NCBI GenBank assembly: GCA_945910005.1
Contig: OX246746.1
Span: 32,049,659-32,113,658, forward strand
Source: Isoperla grammatica
Lineage: Eukaryota > Arthropoda > Insecta > Plecoptera > Perlodidae
Length of the DNA stretch: 64,000 nt
Direction of reading: 5' to 3'
Below, one piece after another: positions 10,515 through 22,187 of this stretch. The notes under the pieces were generated by a model that saw nothing but the letters and a program-made list of their open reading frames with translations, had not been told where the DNA came from and made no database searches. Numbering within the stretch: the stretch's first letter is position 1; every line of letters starts with the position of its first letter. The position numbers and the translations under genes were made by a program.

Positions 10515-10970
10515 GGTTATTATACTATAACATGAGAAAGGGAGAACAACAGCGGAGGTGGTTTAGCTATATTTATTAAAAATGATATAACTTGCACGCA
10601 TGTAGAGAAAAGTTTTAAATATTTTGAAGAAATTTCGTGTTCTCTTGCATTTCTGTCGGGTGAGTCATTATTTGTACTAGCTGTATATAGGCCACCATGC
10701 AAGTCGTCTCCTACTCTGATTAAATAAAAGTTTGTCAATGAACTATCATCATATTGCAACGTAAACAAGAATGACAAGGCAATAATAGTTGGAGACGTTA
10801 ATATTGATATGTTGAAAGTAAGATCTTGCATTGACCATGCGTTTGTTAGAAGAAAATTTAACCACGTGGAAGCAGCAGTGCTTACTACCAAGATAAGTGA
10901 TCATTATATGGGCATGATATCACTGGATTGCGATAATGTTGAAACAAGGAGAACGTGCAATAAGGTTTGT
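10515..10970 (+). pseudogene. LINE J2 APE endonuclease remnant
   Basis: Readable pieces are GGGLAIFIKNDITC, then LAVYRPPCKSSP (the YRPP motif), a stop at 10723, then IIVGDVNIDML (GD.N.D motif), and after an apparent in-frame deletion SCIDHAFVRR and ISDHYMG (the terminal S.IDH and SDH motifs). This fixes the J family as APE-endonuclease LINEs. About 50 residues expected between GDVNID and the IDH motif are missing. No intact protein is possible. Confidence 0.8.
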
Positions 10971-11499
10971 ATAGATGAGCGTAAACTTTGTCAAAGTCTG
11001 AAGGCGGTACATAGAAATGACCTGGAGAGCTATAATAACTGTACAATGCAATCGAGGAGATTTTTAACCGTGCTTACGAATCTTGTAAATGGACTACACA
11101 AATTGCAAAAAAAAGCGTGTTCACAAAGAATGGATGACGGATGAAATTTATTTATTAATAAGAGAAAGGGATGAATGCTTTCAAAAATGGAAGAGCTGCA
11201 TGTAGTGCTTTTAATCCACTAAGAAATACTCAAAGAAGTGAATATAGCCGATTGAGAAATTTAGTTAACAGCAAAATTAAAAAAAGCAAAATTCTTTTTT
11301 TTAAATACTTTTGAGCGATACAAAACAGAGATATTAAAAAAACATGGGATACCATTAATTATAAGCTAGGCAAAAACCGTCAAGATTCTGTTGATGATGT
11401 TGTTAATAAGAACCTGTAAAGAAAAAAATTCGCGAGAAGAAAATGTAAGTAACTTTGTACATACTTTTGTTGATGGACTTTAGTTGCGATACATAAAGA

Positions 11500-12290
11500 C
11501 TTTTCTATTGCTAGTCAATATTTACAATTGGATTTCAATATTTTATTGGCATGGACACATGATAATGGTTTAGTAATTAATGCAGACAAAACCTAAATTG
11601 TTCATTTATGTAACCCTTTAAACAAAGAACGCTTATCTAAGTTAAAAATTGCATCGCACTCCTTGGAATGTATACATGATTGCTACAATAAATTGCAAGT
11701 GTACCGAATTTGTTGAATGTGCAGATAGCCATATGTATCTTGGGATGATAATTGATAGTCGTTTGAGCTGGTCTCCCCACATTGATAGGATTTGTAATAA
11801 ACTAAGGTCATGCCTCACCCAAATGTATTAGCTATATTAAAAATCTCCTCTCAGCTAGAATCCTTCGTACAGTGTATCTATCATTAGCAGAGTCAATAAT
11901 ATCACATGGCATTTAAGCATGGGTAAATGCTTCTCTATCTCATTTAAATAAAGTTTTAGTTCTACAAGATCAAATGGTTCGTCTGTGTCCTCAAAAGTAT
12001 CAAGAAACAAGAGATCTAGATGTGAACAACTATAAGAAAGCCGACGTTTTACTCGTTCATTTATTATACAAATATCGACTAGCAATTACATTTAATTTTA
12101 AGCATGAATTCCAAATACCTTTTCGCCATGCTGTAACGACCAGATACCAAACGTTACAGCCCTATGTCGTTCCAATGTACTAAAACAAACATGGTGGAAG
12201 GACACTCGAGGTCACTGTGCCAACAGTATTTAACGAACTGCCGTTTGATTTTAAAAAGATAAATTAATTGGGAAAGTTTATGAGGAAACT
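11500..12290 (+). pseudogene. LINE J2 reverse transcriptase C-terminal remnant
   Basis: Fragments in shifting frames: LAWTHDNGLVINADKT, SHMYLGMIIDSRLSWSPHID, CNKLRSCLTQMY, LAESIIS, DVLLVHLLYKYRLA and FNELPFDFKK. Each aligns by eye to J5 (LLWAHDNSLVINVAKT, SHMYLGLIIDNRFDWVPHIN and so on). There are several stops and frame changes. The preceding RT motifs A-C are absent, deleted near 11480. Confidence 0.8.
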
Positions 12291-12693
12291 AAAAGATAAT
12301 ACATGTTAGCATTATTAAGATAAACTGTTACTAATTAAGTTTTGTTATTTTTTATTAGTATTATTCTCTGTTCAAATTGTTTCAACCTTATATGAACTTT
12401 ATTCCACTCAATTTTATTTTTCAATCATTACTTAGTGCCACTCAATTATAGTTGTTAGTTTATCACCACCATACATGTATCTTATCTCTTCCTTGTTTAT
12501 AATATCTGTTTTTACATGTATAATAGTTATGTGGCGATTAATTTATTTCAGGTTTATTATGATTTTTTGATGCAAGAGTTTATTGCAGTATTTCTTTTCT
12601 AAATACGTTTGTAGATATATATATACATATATATATATTATATAAAATGTTCCGTATGTAATTTGAGGCAGATAGTATCTAAGAAGTTCAAAA

Positions 12694-12723
12694 CCACTGA
12701 TTAGCCGTTGTAGGCTTGTAGTT
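12694..12723 (+). other. J-family 3' hairpin, J2 copy (degenerate)
   Basis: CCACT and AGCC pair with GGCT and AGTTG, with one mismatch. The closing A-T pair of J1/J3/J5 is T-A here, as in J6. It lies just before the A-rich tail. Confidence 0.55.
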
Positions 12724-12811
12724 GTTTTTTGTTCTGTACGTGTATTGTATACAAATAAGTAATATATTTATAAAAAATAAAAAATAAATAAATAAAAAAA
12801 ACAAAAATGAC

Positions 12812-12961
12812 CATCACGAAACCAGAGACTTGAGTTTTCTTTGCTGCCAACGATCGACGATATTGAAGCTCTAGTTGAATGTCACGCATCACCAAACCAG
12901 AGTCTTGAGTTTTCTTTTCTGCCAATGATCAACGATATTGAAGCTGTAGTTGAATGTCAGT
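12812..12961. repeat. 75-bp tandem duplication
   Basis: Two copies start at 12812 and 12887 (CATCACGAAACCAGAGACTT and CATCACCAAACCAGAGTCTT). Substitutions separate them, without indels. The period is exactly 25 codons. On the minus strand the copies encode a repeated pattern around IQLELQYRRSLAAKKTQVSG, partly open. Whether it is coding is unknown. Confidence 0.85.
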
Positions 12962-15590
12962 CGATTGGATATGACTTTTCATTAAGTATAATATTAATAG
13001 ATATCTTTTGAAAATGAGTATTTAAATTGTTGATGGGAAAGACGTATGCAATTTTCCCTTTAGTGCATGAAGCTGCAGCAATGTAGTTGAAGGATTTATC
13101 GAAGCCGGTGCATGCTCGATCGAGGGCAAATAGATATTTGATCATTTACGGTTGTCTCTAATTAGGTTCGTGAGTGTACACTGTACAGCGTTGCCAAGGG
13201 GACGCTTGGGGGATTCCTAACAAGGTTATTGTGCGAGGAAGCATTCAAGGTGAATAATTCGGCAATTATTTGTGTTTTAAATCGCATCATTAAGCCGATA
13301 CTTAGGAGTTATTGTTTGGGTAATCTTTGTGTGGTGCGGTGCTGGCACCTGGTACCTCAACCAAACCCCGCCTAAATATCGGCCAATGAAAACAACAGAC
13401 TGCCAAATTACGACAAGGCAAGCGATATCAATCTTAATATATAAAATATACTTGTAATTTAATAATGAAGTACGTGTTTTATAAGAATTATGAATATTAA
13501 CAAGCAAAATTGATATATAGGCATCACAAAAAGGTCAGCCATTTTGTTTATTTTCTTCAGATATTCTGTGGTGTCTTCGATCCATTACCCTCACAAACAA
13601 ACTGCCAGAGAAGAACAAACGAAATTGCGGCTAGATTTTTAAGCTTGGACGAGTCTATTTCAAAATACAATTATATACTTAAAATTAAATGTGGAGATTG
13701 TTTTTTCTAACCGGATATTTGAAGCCAGATGTTTTGAAATTAAGTTCACGAAAAAGTAATTACCACGTAATTAATAGATTACTGTTAGTAAAATCACAGA
13801 ACAGTGGAAATAAGACATTAATTGAAAAGATGTTTTGTCCCTGGGCAGATTTCACAGAATACATTATTATGTGTACACGTATTAACACCTTCAAAGCAAT
13901 CAAAATCAGGACCTAAAGAAATATTGTTATAATTGAAATATCTTAATTGAATTCATGTTACTTTTTAATGTGAACCACTTACTTTCTATAGACTACGATT
14001 AGTTTTTGTTTTGATAGGAGTAAAAAAAATTACTTTTTAGGTTTATTTAAATCCAGTTCGAAATAATTGTGCATTTTAAAACGGTTTTAATAATTCGTAT
14101 TACTTGTTTTTTTCGTATTGGCTTAGCAAGCATATGACGCTGGTCTTTGGCCTCGCAATAAGTGCTTGTTATATACTGTAGATCTACCGGGGACATGTTA
14201 TATTACCCTCCAATCAAAATGTTTGAACAAATAAAATATATATCAAATACCAATCGCTTGTCATCATGGGGACAGTTCGATGTATACGTTTACACCTGTA
14301 GAGTTCTGGTTAGGTTAAGAGGCCAGCAGGTACATAATAGAATACAACTATTATTGTTCTTTGTATTTGGTTAACACGTTTTTAGTAACCACTCTGAAAG
14401 AATTGTTTGAATATAATTATTGATTAGCTTTAATTGATATCTCTGATTATTTTGAAATAGTTAATTTTACACTATGTAATAATTTTTACGTTCATTAGAA
14501 TAAACAGTTTTGTTTTTATATTTATAGAACACTTTTTCAAAAACTACTCAGAAAGAATTGTCTCATTTTTTTGAAACTGTAACACTCGCAGTATATAATT
14601 GTACGTTAGTACATTGGAAACTTTAATATTCTTAATATTTTTCCTGGTACATACATATTATTTTTCCTTCAACTTCGAGATGTCATGTGTTTGGAATATG
14701 TATTTGAGACGGGTGTTTTTCTTTAAGAAATGTTTGATACATTCTTCGTTATTTTATTCATATGAATCTTAGTTTTTTTGCGCCCAGGGCTACCCATGGA
14801 AGCTGGCATCTAAATATATATTCGAAGATAAACAACTGGAAGCTGAATTCTGTCGTTTTGTACCAGACTCTTCGGGGTCAGCTAAAACACGGTCTTGAAA
14901 AACTTTGGATTTCTTATTAAATTAATTTTGTTTAAAAATTGTCTTTTTTGTGTTAAGTGTTGAATGCTAATTGCTGGATAAATGAAGGTAGATAGTTTTC
15001 ATAGCCGGGTTGACCTAGTTTCTATCAAACGTTTGGATGGGAGAATAGCTCTGTCGCTCTGGGAAAATGGATTGCATCAACTGGTATCTAGGATCGATTT
15101 CCATTCGATGTTTTTCTCCATCAGTTGTCTTTCCTCTTGCATAATGTATAATAATGTTACTTTATGCTGTCTCTATCTCGGTAGGGTATAAAGTCCTTCA
15201 TATGACAAACTCCATACAACATTAAGAGCGTTCGGCACTAGTCATTTTACTACTAAAAACATGTGGCCAAACTTACACTTGTAGCGCCTAAACTAGTAAT
15301 AGGATTTGTCTTATTTTTTATATCCGGGTAGGCAAAGGGTATATCGACTAAGACCACTGATAAAATGTGTTATTTTATTGAAGAAAGATAATTTAAAAAA
15401 ATAATGAAATATGTACATTTGTATGTTTGTATGTAGAATCGATGTGCACATTTTATTTATTTGTGCGAGTTTGACAAGAGCTAGCAGAGCCATTAACAGT
15501 GATCTTAGTAGATAATTTTGTCCACTTTAGCGTTGTTATTTTTATTGGTATGTGCTTAGAACGATAATACAGTTATGAGTGTAAGTATAC
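12962..15590. other. No gene recognised (about 2.6 kb)
   Basis: AT-rich sequence with only short frames (under 80 codons), none with a recognisable domain. No LINE, MITE or tRNA-like match to other parts of the window was seen. Confidence 0.5.
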
Positions 15591-15594
15591 ATGC

Positions 15595-15840
15595 TTGCAT
15601 CCAAGGCCAATACCGGGATTTTTCCGTTATTTCCTTCACCGAGTTCAGCGTTTTGCCACAGATAGCTGCACGGTCGTTCGCTCCCATGGAACAAAAGACG
15701 ATGTCTGGCCGACACCAAAGTCCACACCAAAGTCCACTAATCTATTAGCGATCTGGTGGACCTTGGCCGACACCGGCGAGCGCCAGCTACCATGTCTGAG
15801 AGGGCCTCTCAAGGGTTACGGGTCACAAAGGGTGCCATGA
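15595..15840. other. GC-richer island, possible decayed coding sequence
   Basis: This stands out from the AT-rich surroundings. The minus strand reads SSFVPWERTTVQL and related stretches with frame breaks. The plus strand has an open frame of 81 codons. ACCAAAGTCC is repeated in tandem at 15715-15738. I do not recognise a family; a decayed transposon or a host exon are both possible. Confidence 0.2.
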
Positions 15841-16058
15841 ATAGAGATGATTACTTAGTAAACTTTCTAAAAATGATCAATATTTTTACGAAGTTTCATA
15901 TAAAAACATCGTTGATCGCAATATCTCTCCGAGACATAAACAAAACTCTTTGAATTTTGGCTGTAGTTTAAAACAAAGTGTGCGAGTGTTCCTACTATAT
16001 TCATTATCCGATTTATGATGAAAAAAACCTGGGACAAAATTCCACTCAGGATTTACGG

Positions 16059-16131
16059 TGGTTGGAATCAAATCCGCGACCTCCCGAATTAGAGTCTCGC
16101 GCTCTACCCCTGAGCTATCTCTATTGGTGAC
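16059..16131 (-). repeat. tRNA-like sequence, probable SINE head or tRNA pseudogene
   Basis: On the minus strand, an A-box TAGCTCAGGGGTAGAGC is near-perfect. A B-box-like GGATTTGATTCC lies 27 bases further on, in tRNA spacing. The anticodon stem does not pair and the loop would give an unusual anticodon, so this is not a functional tRNA. Confidence 0.55.
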
Positions 16132-16339
16132 AGTCTTCGTGAAAACGTTCAGTCAACATTTCCAGTGTTGGGAGTTGAATCCGTAACTTCCCGACTGTCA
16201 CTATTCTTCTCTGAGTTCCTACTAATGCGAATTTATAATGTAACTAGCAAACATGCGTTGCAATGCCACTGAAAGAAATAATGTGTTACTGTTTTAATTC
16301 TGTTTCTTGAAGTGCTTTTTGACACACAATGTATTTTTC

Positions 16340-16520
16340 CGTCTGGCGGTACACAAAGGGGGGGGGGGGGGGGGTTGTTGTTATTATTCAGAAACCTTCG
16401 CGGGCGTGCGCCAACAACTCACCAAAGTTTCATCGCAATCGGATGAATGGTGTAGTAATGTATGAAGGACATATTATACACACACACAGACATACATACA
16501 CACACATATAGATTCGTTTT
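16340..16520 (+). repeat. Poly-G tract and (CA)n/(CATA)n simple repeats in a dispersed-repeat-like context
   Basis: A long G homopolymer at about 16359-16374 is followed by AAGTTTCATCGCAATCGGAT and GGTGTAGTAATGTATGAAGG, then ACACACACACAG and CATACATACACACACATATA. The layout resembles an ancient interspersed repeat ending in a dinucleotide tract. No second copy is in the window. Confidence 0.5.
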
Positions 16521-16773
16521 TATACATAATAACAATATAAAAATATATATGTAGAAGCTAAGTACATACAACTCTGTACTTATTTTCTGTCACGCACTAA
16601 GCTACAAGCACTTATTTCCAGCAGGGGTTATTACACGATAGGCATTATGTAAAAAAAACTAGTAGCTTTCTTTTCGTAAAAAACCTGTCCAGGGACAAAA
16701 TATCAATACTCAGATAACTAAACTTAGCATTGGGTGTAGGGATAGTTGGGAGGGAATTTCATAAGTTTTTTTT

Positions 16774-17503
16774 TTAAGCGAGCGAAGCGAGCGTCTCCAC
16801 TAGACTCTTATGGCACTTCGTTATGTTTTTTTTGTGTTTTTTTTTGTGTTTTTTTTTTATGTCTGTCGATAGCGGCTGAACGGAAAGTTCGATCAACTTG
16901 AAGCCTCAATGTGGATTGAAGGTGTATAGTTTTGAGGCAAAATCGTTCGAAAAGTTACAAAGCTACACCATAGTTACTGCAAAATATTTTTCTGAAACAA
17001 AATGGCGGCCAAATGTGAGATAGCCATATTTTTCTAAAGCTTATTCCGGTCACGAATATGTTTACTTTATTGCGATCTGATAAATATTGGCAAAGTTACA
17101 CAAAAGTTACTCGAAAATATATTTCTGAAACACAGTGACATCAAAATGTGAGGTGGCTATCTTATAGTAAATTTTTGTCCGGTCACGAATATACTAATTT
17201 AAAAGCGATCCGATACGTATTTGAGGCAGAAATTACATTTCTATTGCTGTCAATAACTGTTAGTAACAACGGTGGCGGACCGTGTTGAAAACATGACGAC
17301 GAAAATTCTTAGCAACGCACATTGCACTGCATCCAACAATGTCTGGAAGTATAATAGCTATGGAAATTAGAAAAAATTTTGCAATGTGCATTCTTGAATT
17401 GTTGTTAATTGTTGTTTGTATTAGCATTGAAAACTTTTCGCCAGAAAGTTCGTAGATATTGACGCGCTCGCTTATGAACGCTTCAAACAGAGCGTTTTCC
17501 TAG
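16774..17503 (+). mobile_element. Helentron-like non-autonomous element, family N2 copy 1
   Basis: The 5' end is AAGCGAGCGAAGCGAGCG. Near the 3' end the inverse CGCTCGCTT recurs, followed by a hairpin (AACGCT - 8 bases - AGCGTT) and TTCCTAG with T next to it. A T-rich tract with TTTTTTGTG motifs lies near the 5' end. The interior matches the reverse complement of 52723-53560 (AAATGGCGGCCAAATGTGAG, TCGTAGATATTGACGCGCTC). No coding capacity. Same terminal architecture as family N1 with different internal sequence. Confidence 0.62.
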
Positions 17504-18140
17504 TTGTAAACAATCTCAGTATTTTTTGTCGTTCGAATGAGGAAATCACTTTTAGTCAAGATTGCCGGTGATTGGTATCGAACCTGATAGCTAACGAGTT
17601 CCGAGTCGATCATGTAACGTGATAGGGAGTATTCACGTGACATCACAACGGCCCATATTTGAGGCCAAAATGTGTGTTTACCTTTGGCTTACCAATAAGC
17701 TTACCACGAAGTATCCGCCGAAGTTTATACGTACATACTGCAGAAAGTACATTACTTATTACGTACCCCATAAATAGAATCCCACAATAACGTCCTCTAC
17801 TGCATCTTTCATATTTTATTTATTTATTATTTTGGTCTCACACGATCAATAATATGTAAACTGAAATTATTTGAGGGTAAACACCGAAGATATAATTTGG
17901 CGATATAGACCTAGGGGGGGGGGGGGGGGGGGGTATGCTAGAAACGGTTTGAATAGTGAAGCCTGCTCTGTGTAGTCCCGGCAGAATTATTGACTTCCTC
18001 AGTTCCGTATCGCAATTATCCAATTTTAAGTTTGTCAAGCTATTGTTTGGGATGGCGTATGGGTCACTGATTCCAAGAATGTGTCGCCTAGAAGAGGCGG
18101 TAAGGTATGCAGTGAAATACCTCTGATAGCTTGACGGGTT
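17504..18140. other. No gene; poly-G tract
   Basis: Unassigned AT-rich sequence. It holds a long uninterrupted G homopolymer at about 17915-17933. No coding region recognised. Confidence 0.6.
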
Positions 18141-18147
18141 TACTGTG

Positions 18148-18520
18148 TGACTGTTCGGGCGCATATTATATTGTGTTCTGTTTTGTGCTTTGTGGTAATG
18201 TACTGTTCAACCACGTAAAGCTACGGCTATTTATAAATATTGCGTACATGGTTGGCCTAGTTACTGTGCGGGCGTATTGTATTTAGTATATTCGGTTATC
18301 TGTACAGTAACTTTCTGCTCAGCCCCGAACCATGCTACTACGGCTGTTGAAGTTTATGCACAGTATTGTACGACGAGTATTTAGGACTGTGTCTCGTTCC
18401 CTTGTGTTGGACTAATAGTGACGCGCTAGCTACAAGTTCACAAATGTTATGTGAAATAAATTTGTATTTTGTGAATTGTGGGCGTGATGGACCCCAGCTA
18501 CGGCCCTTATTCAACACTTG
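18148..18520 (+). repeat. Diverged tandem duplication, LTR-like features
   Basis: Two diverged copies of about 115 bases can be lined up: ACTGTTCGGGCGCATATT...GCTACGGCTATTTATAAATA at 18148 and ACTGTGCGGGCGTATTGT...GCTACTACGGCTGTTGAAGT at 18260. They are followed by GAAATAAATTTG and ATTCAACA. A TATA-like box, a poly-A-like signal and TGTT...AACA ends would fit an LTR, but no second LTR or internal region is seen, so this is tentative. Confidence 0.25.
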
Positions 18521-20095
18521 GCACCAGCCTCAAGATAAACATCAAACTGTGTATTTTATTTGACTTTGTGCTCATTCGGTTAGTCCTCAACAAGCTCACT
18601 TTATATTTTTACTGCTATTTATAGCTTTTGGTAGAAAACCCAGCATATAATAGGCATGTGGTAAAACAAAATACATTTTCTGATATCATACAATTATGCA
18701 ATGAATTGGGTAAACAAAAATGATATCTATTATAAATAGGGAATGCTCGTAACACGCTTGCATTTCTTGCGATGCCGAAATATTTTTTTACGGAAATCCA
18801 CGTATTCACCATCAAATTCCAAATTATATGTAGCAAAGAAACAATTTGAGTAATGTCTCAGTATTGCTTAGTATCCGTTTAGTTTACACTCGTTGTTTCA
18901 CTTTTATAATTAATCATGTTCCCCAGTATTGCTTTTACTATATATTGAGATTACCCCCCACTATACCCCAACCCACCACTACTAGATTGTATACTATTTT
19001 TAATTTTACACTTGGACTGATACCTAAAACATACGGATCTACGTATATTTCGGGTTCACGGTAACCCGCGTCCGTATAATATGAAATACATTTACATGAA
19101 GTTTAATGATTGTATTTGTGCGTGGTAAATGAAATAGCGAACATATAAAGCAACATACATAACAGCAGAGTGATTTGGGTTCGTTCCCATTTGGTTCAAT
19201 TTTGTAATTTAATCGCTATCACCGGGCACAATAACCACATTATCTGGCACATTACTATAGCATAATATAACATTATAAAACAACACATTATTACAAGCAT
19301 GTGGAACACTATTGCCTACTTTACTCGAGAATGATTTGTCATATTGACATTTATTTCTGTGGCGAAGGTTGAAGAACTACAAAACTGTTATTTTGAGGCT
19401 TTCCTTAGAAATGATAATTATGATGTTTGCCAGTGAAGGGAGACGGGTGTCGCGAAGCAGGTAGATTTTGTGTGGATGGACCATGGACTTACATGGACGT
19501 TGGACCGCCGTAGTTGGAGGGGGGAGGGTAACAGCAGCCATAAAAGGTCGATAACAGCAGCCGCTAGAATAAGAATTTAGTTTCGACATTGACCGCAAAA
19601 TCTGACAACGCTCTCCTCTGCCGAACGCTCTTAAAGTGAATTAGATACCACTTAGGGAACTATGTAGAGGAGAAAGACGAATGATCATCCAGTATTCGAA
19701 CTAAGACCTACTCAGATAGACCCAGCAATGAGGTCACACGGGTTAAGTGGCCGATATCGAGCCGATAAGAAAAAAAATCTGTTTTAGTCCCAGTGGGCAC
19801 GATTTTTTTTTTTTTTTTTAGCGTTGTCTTCATGTGGTATCACAGGGATGATTGAAGTTATTGTAATTTACCAAATAATGTTTGTATTTTATTTAAAATT
19901 TCTTGTTTTTTGAAAGAGAAATTCTTATAAAGCCATTAAAAATTATTGTTCACTGTTTGCAAAATTTTGTTTTCTTCCATTAAAATAATTAAACTATCAC
20001 TTATCTCAGTAATAATGGTAAATACAATTTGTTTTTTCGCATCATACTGGAAAACTCTATGGGCTCTCCAATGAGAATAATTACAATTGTAACTA
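18521..20095. other. No gene recognised (about 1.6 kb)
   Basis: AT-rich; only short frames with no recognisable domain. Contains a C-rich stretch near 18954 and a T-run near 19803. Confidence 0.5.
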
Positions 20096-21325
20096 CTAGG
20101 AAAACGCTCCGCGTTGACAGATGAGCGATTTTTTTCAATGTATCAAATCAAATAAATAATTTGCATATCATATTACTATTTAAAAAAAAAATACCTTTAT
20201 AATAAACATATGATTTTTTTACAAGATGGCGGATCAAGTAACAACCTTATAACTTGTGTATATTGTTTCTCGATATGTTGCTAATAAATGCACGAAATGT
20301 TATTTAAATCCGTTAAGATGTTTTCATTAAATAAATTAAGACTTGTTACTTGATTTTCAATGGATTTTCGCATAATTTCATTCGACCATGGTCTACTCAG
20401 TAGGCTCTAATTTAGATCTCTATCGATTATTATTTCGTTAAAGTGTATGTATTTTTTTAATTTTCATTCTATGATGTATCTTAATTTGGAATTGTAATTT
20501 CGATATTCTACTGTACATTGTATCTATGTGATCAGCGAAAGCTAAAATAAATAAACACTACTACTACTAAACTATTAAACCTATCAGTGAATGGGAGGTT
20601 CCATAATGTAGATACATATTATTTATATCTAAAATTTAATATTTTTTAATCATACAATAACCCGCTTCTAAATCATGATAAAAGCTTTTTACTTTGTCGA
20701 CCAAGTTCGTTGTTAACTTTTGCATGTTTGCCGTGAACGTTATAAAATATAACACGTCATTGTAGCCATTCTATGATAGCTATCAAAATTCCAAATACAT
20801 AGTGAGAAAGGTCTGACTGTGCACGCCATTCGTGCCGCATACTATGTGCATCTAATTTCAATAGCCCGCAAATGCGAATCATATCGGTGGAACACTGTAA
20901 AAATGAAGAAATTAGTGTCGTAAATAAACAATATTTTTTTATAACATGACGGTTAAACTTACAATTTTGAAACTATTGTCAAGTGTTAAGACCGTCGATG
21001 TGAACCTACAAGTGAAGCATCATCTAAATCCGTGAGTAAGTTTTAATTTAATTAAATGAACAAACAAATTTTGTTTTTTAGAAATTAGTTTTTTGTTGGT
21101 TGGCATTTTAACGAATTTTGCTGGTTATGTTAACAGCATCGAGGTTAGTGGTCAAGAATATTGACCGAAAATTTCAGCTAAATACGTCAAGCCGTTTGAC
21201 CTGTGCGCGACGAACAAAATTTAGCGCACATACAGACATACAGACATACATACATACACACACACAGACAAAGCGCCGATCGAGTTGTATGGAGAGATTC
21301 ACTCCGCTTATCTACGCTCATCTAA
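20096..21325 (-). mobile_element. Helentron-like element N1, copy 1 of a head-to-tail pair
   Basis: On the minus strand the 5' end (21325) is TAGATGAGCG and the 3' end (20096) is AACGCGGAGCGTTTTCCTAG. The interior matches the adjacent copy 21326-22187 almost throughout (AATAAACATATGA, GATATGTTGCTAATAA, TTTCATTCGACC, CAAAGCGCCGATCGAGTTGT). It is longer than its neighbour because of an inserted LINE/SINE tail near 20416-20570 and extra 3' sequence. No open frame. Confidence 0.63.
20416..20572 (+). mobile_element. LINE/SINE 3' tail inserted in N1 copy 1
   Basis: This segment is absent from the neighbouring N1 copy, where CTCTAATTAGTAAACTATT runs on uninterrupted. It ends in AGCTAAAATAAATAAACACT followed by (CTA)n, a typical non-LTR retrotransposon tail. 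The parent family is not identified. Confidence 0.5.
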
Positions 21326-22187
21326 CTAGGAAAACGCTCTACGTTGCCAGATGAGCTTTTTTTTTTATTTAAACCAAACAAATCATATGCTTATATCACT
21401 CTTACAAGAAAAAATTACTTTTATAATAAACATATGACTCTTTTACAACATGGCGGTTTAAGTTACAACCTTAGAATTTGTGTATATTATTTTCCGATAT
21501 GTTGCTAATAATTACACGAAATATTATCTAAATCCGTTAAGAAGGTTTCTTCAAATAAATTGTAGCCTTAGAGTTGATTTACCAAGGGATTTCCGCATAA
21601 TTTCATTCGACCGTGGTCTACTCAATACGCTCTAATTAGTAAACTATTCAAGTAATCTGTGTATGGAAAAATCTAAAATGTAGATACAGGCTAGATCTAA
21701 AATGTGATTGTGTTTAATCATACAATAACAGCATTTAAATCATAATAAAAGCTTTTTAATTTTTCTACAAAGTTCGTTGTTAACATTTGCATTTTTTGCC
21801 GTGAAAGTCATAAAACATAACACGTCATTGTAGCCATTCTATGATAGCTATCAAAATTCCAAAAAAATAGTGAAAAAGTTCTGACTGTGCACGCCCTTCG
21901 TGCTGCATACTATGTGCATCTTACTTCAATGGTCCGCAAATGCGAATTATAACACTGGAACACTGTAAAAATGAAGAAATCAATTGCCGTAAATAAGCAA
22001 TATTTTTTTAAAACTTGGTGGTTAAAGTTACAATTTTGAAGCTATTGTCAAATGTTGATACCATTTATGTGGATCTATGAACAAAAATCATCTAAATCCG
22101 TATGTAAGTCTCACACACACACACACAGACAAAGCGCCGATCGAGTTGTACGGAGAGATTCACTCCGCTTCGCTACGCTCATCTAAC
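21326..22187 (-). mobile_element. Helentron-like element N1, copy 2 of a head-to-tail pair
   Basis: On the minus strand it starts TAGATGAGCGTAGCGAAGCG at 22187 and ends with the hairpin and CCTAG at 21326. There it joins directly to the 5' end of copy 1 (CCTAG-T-TAGATGAGCG). An (AC)n tract lies near its 5' end. No coding capacity. Confidence 0.63.

Larger units (their letters stand above)
10476..12800 (+). mobile_element. LINE J2 (APE-type), decayed, with internal deletions
   Basis: It keeps part of the APE endonuclease, a linker, the RT C-terminal region and the 3' hairpin (12694-12723), but has lost the RT core with its catalytic box. The 5' side abuts ATT. The 3' side ends in A-rich (AAATAAAT)n, the only J copy here without ATT downstream. 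Confidence 0.82.

Noticed and set aside
18148..18520. Complete LTR retrotransposon
   Set aside because: No gag, protease, RT or integrase motif and no second LTR nearby; kept only as a tentative LTR-like tandem duplication.
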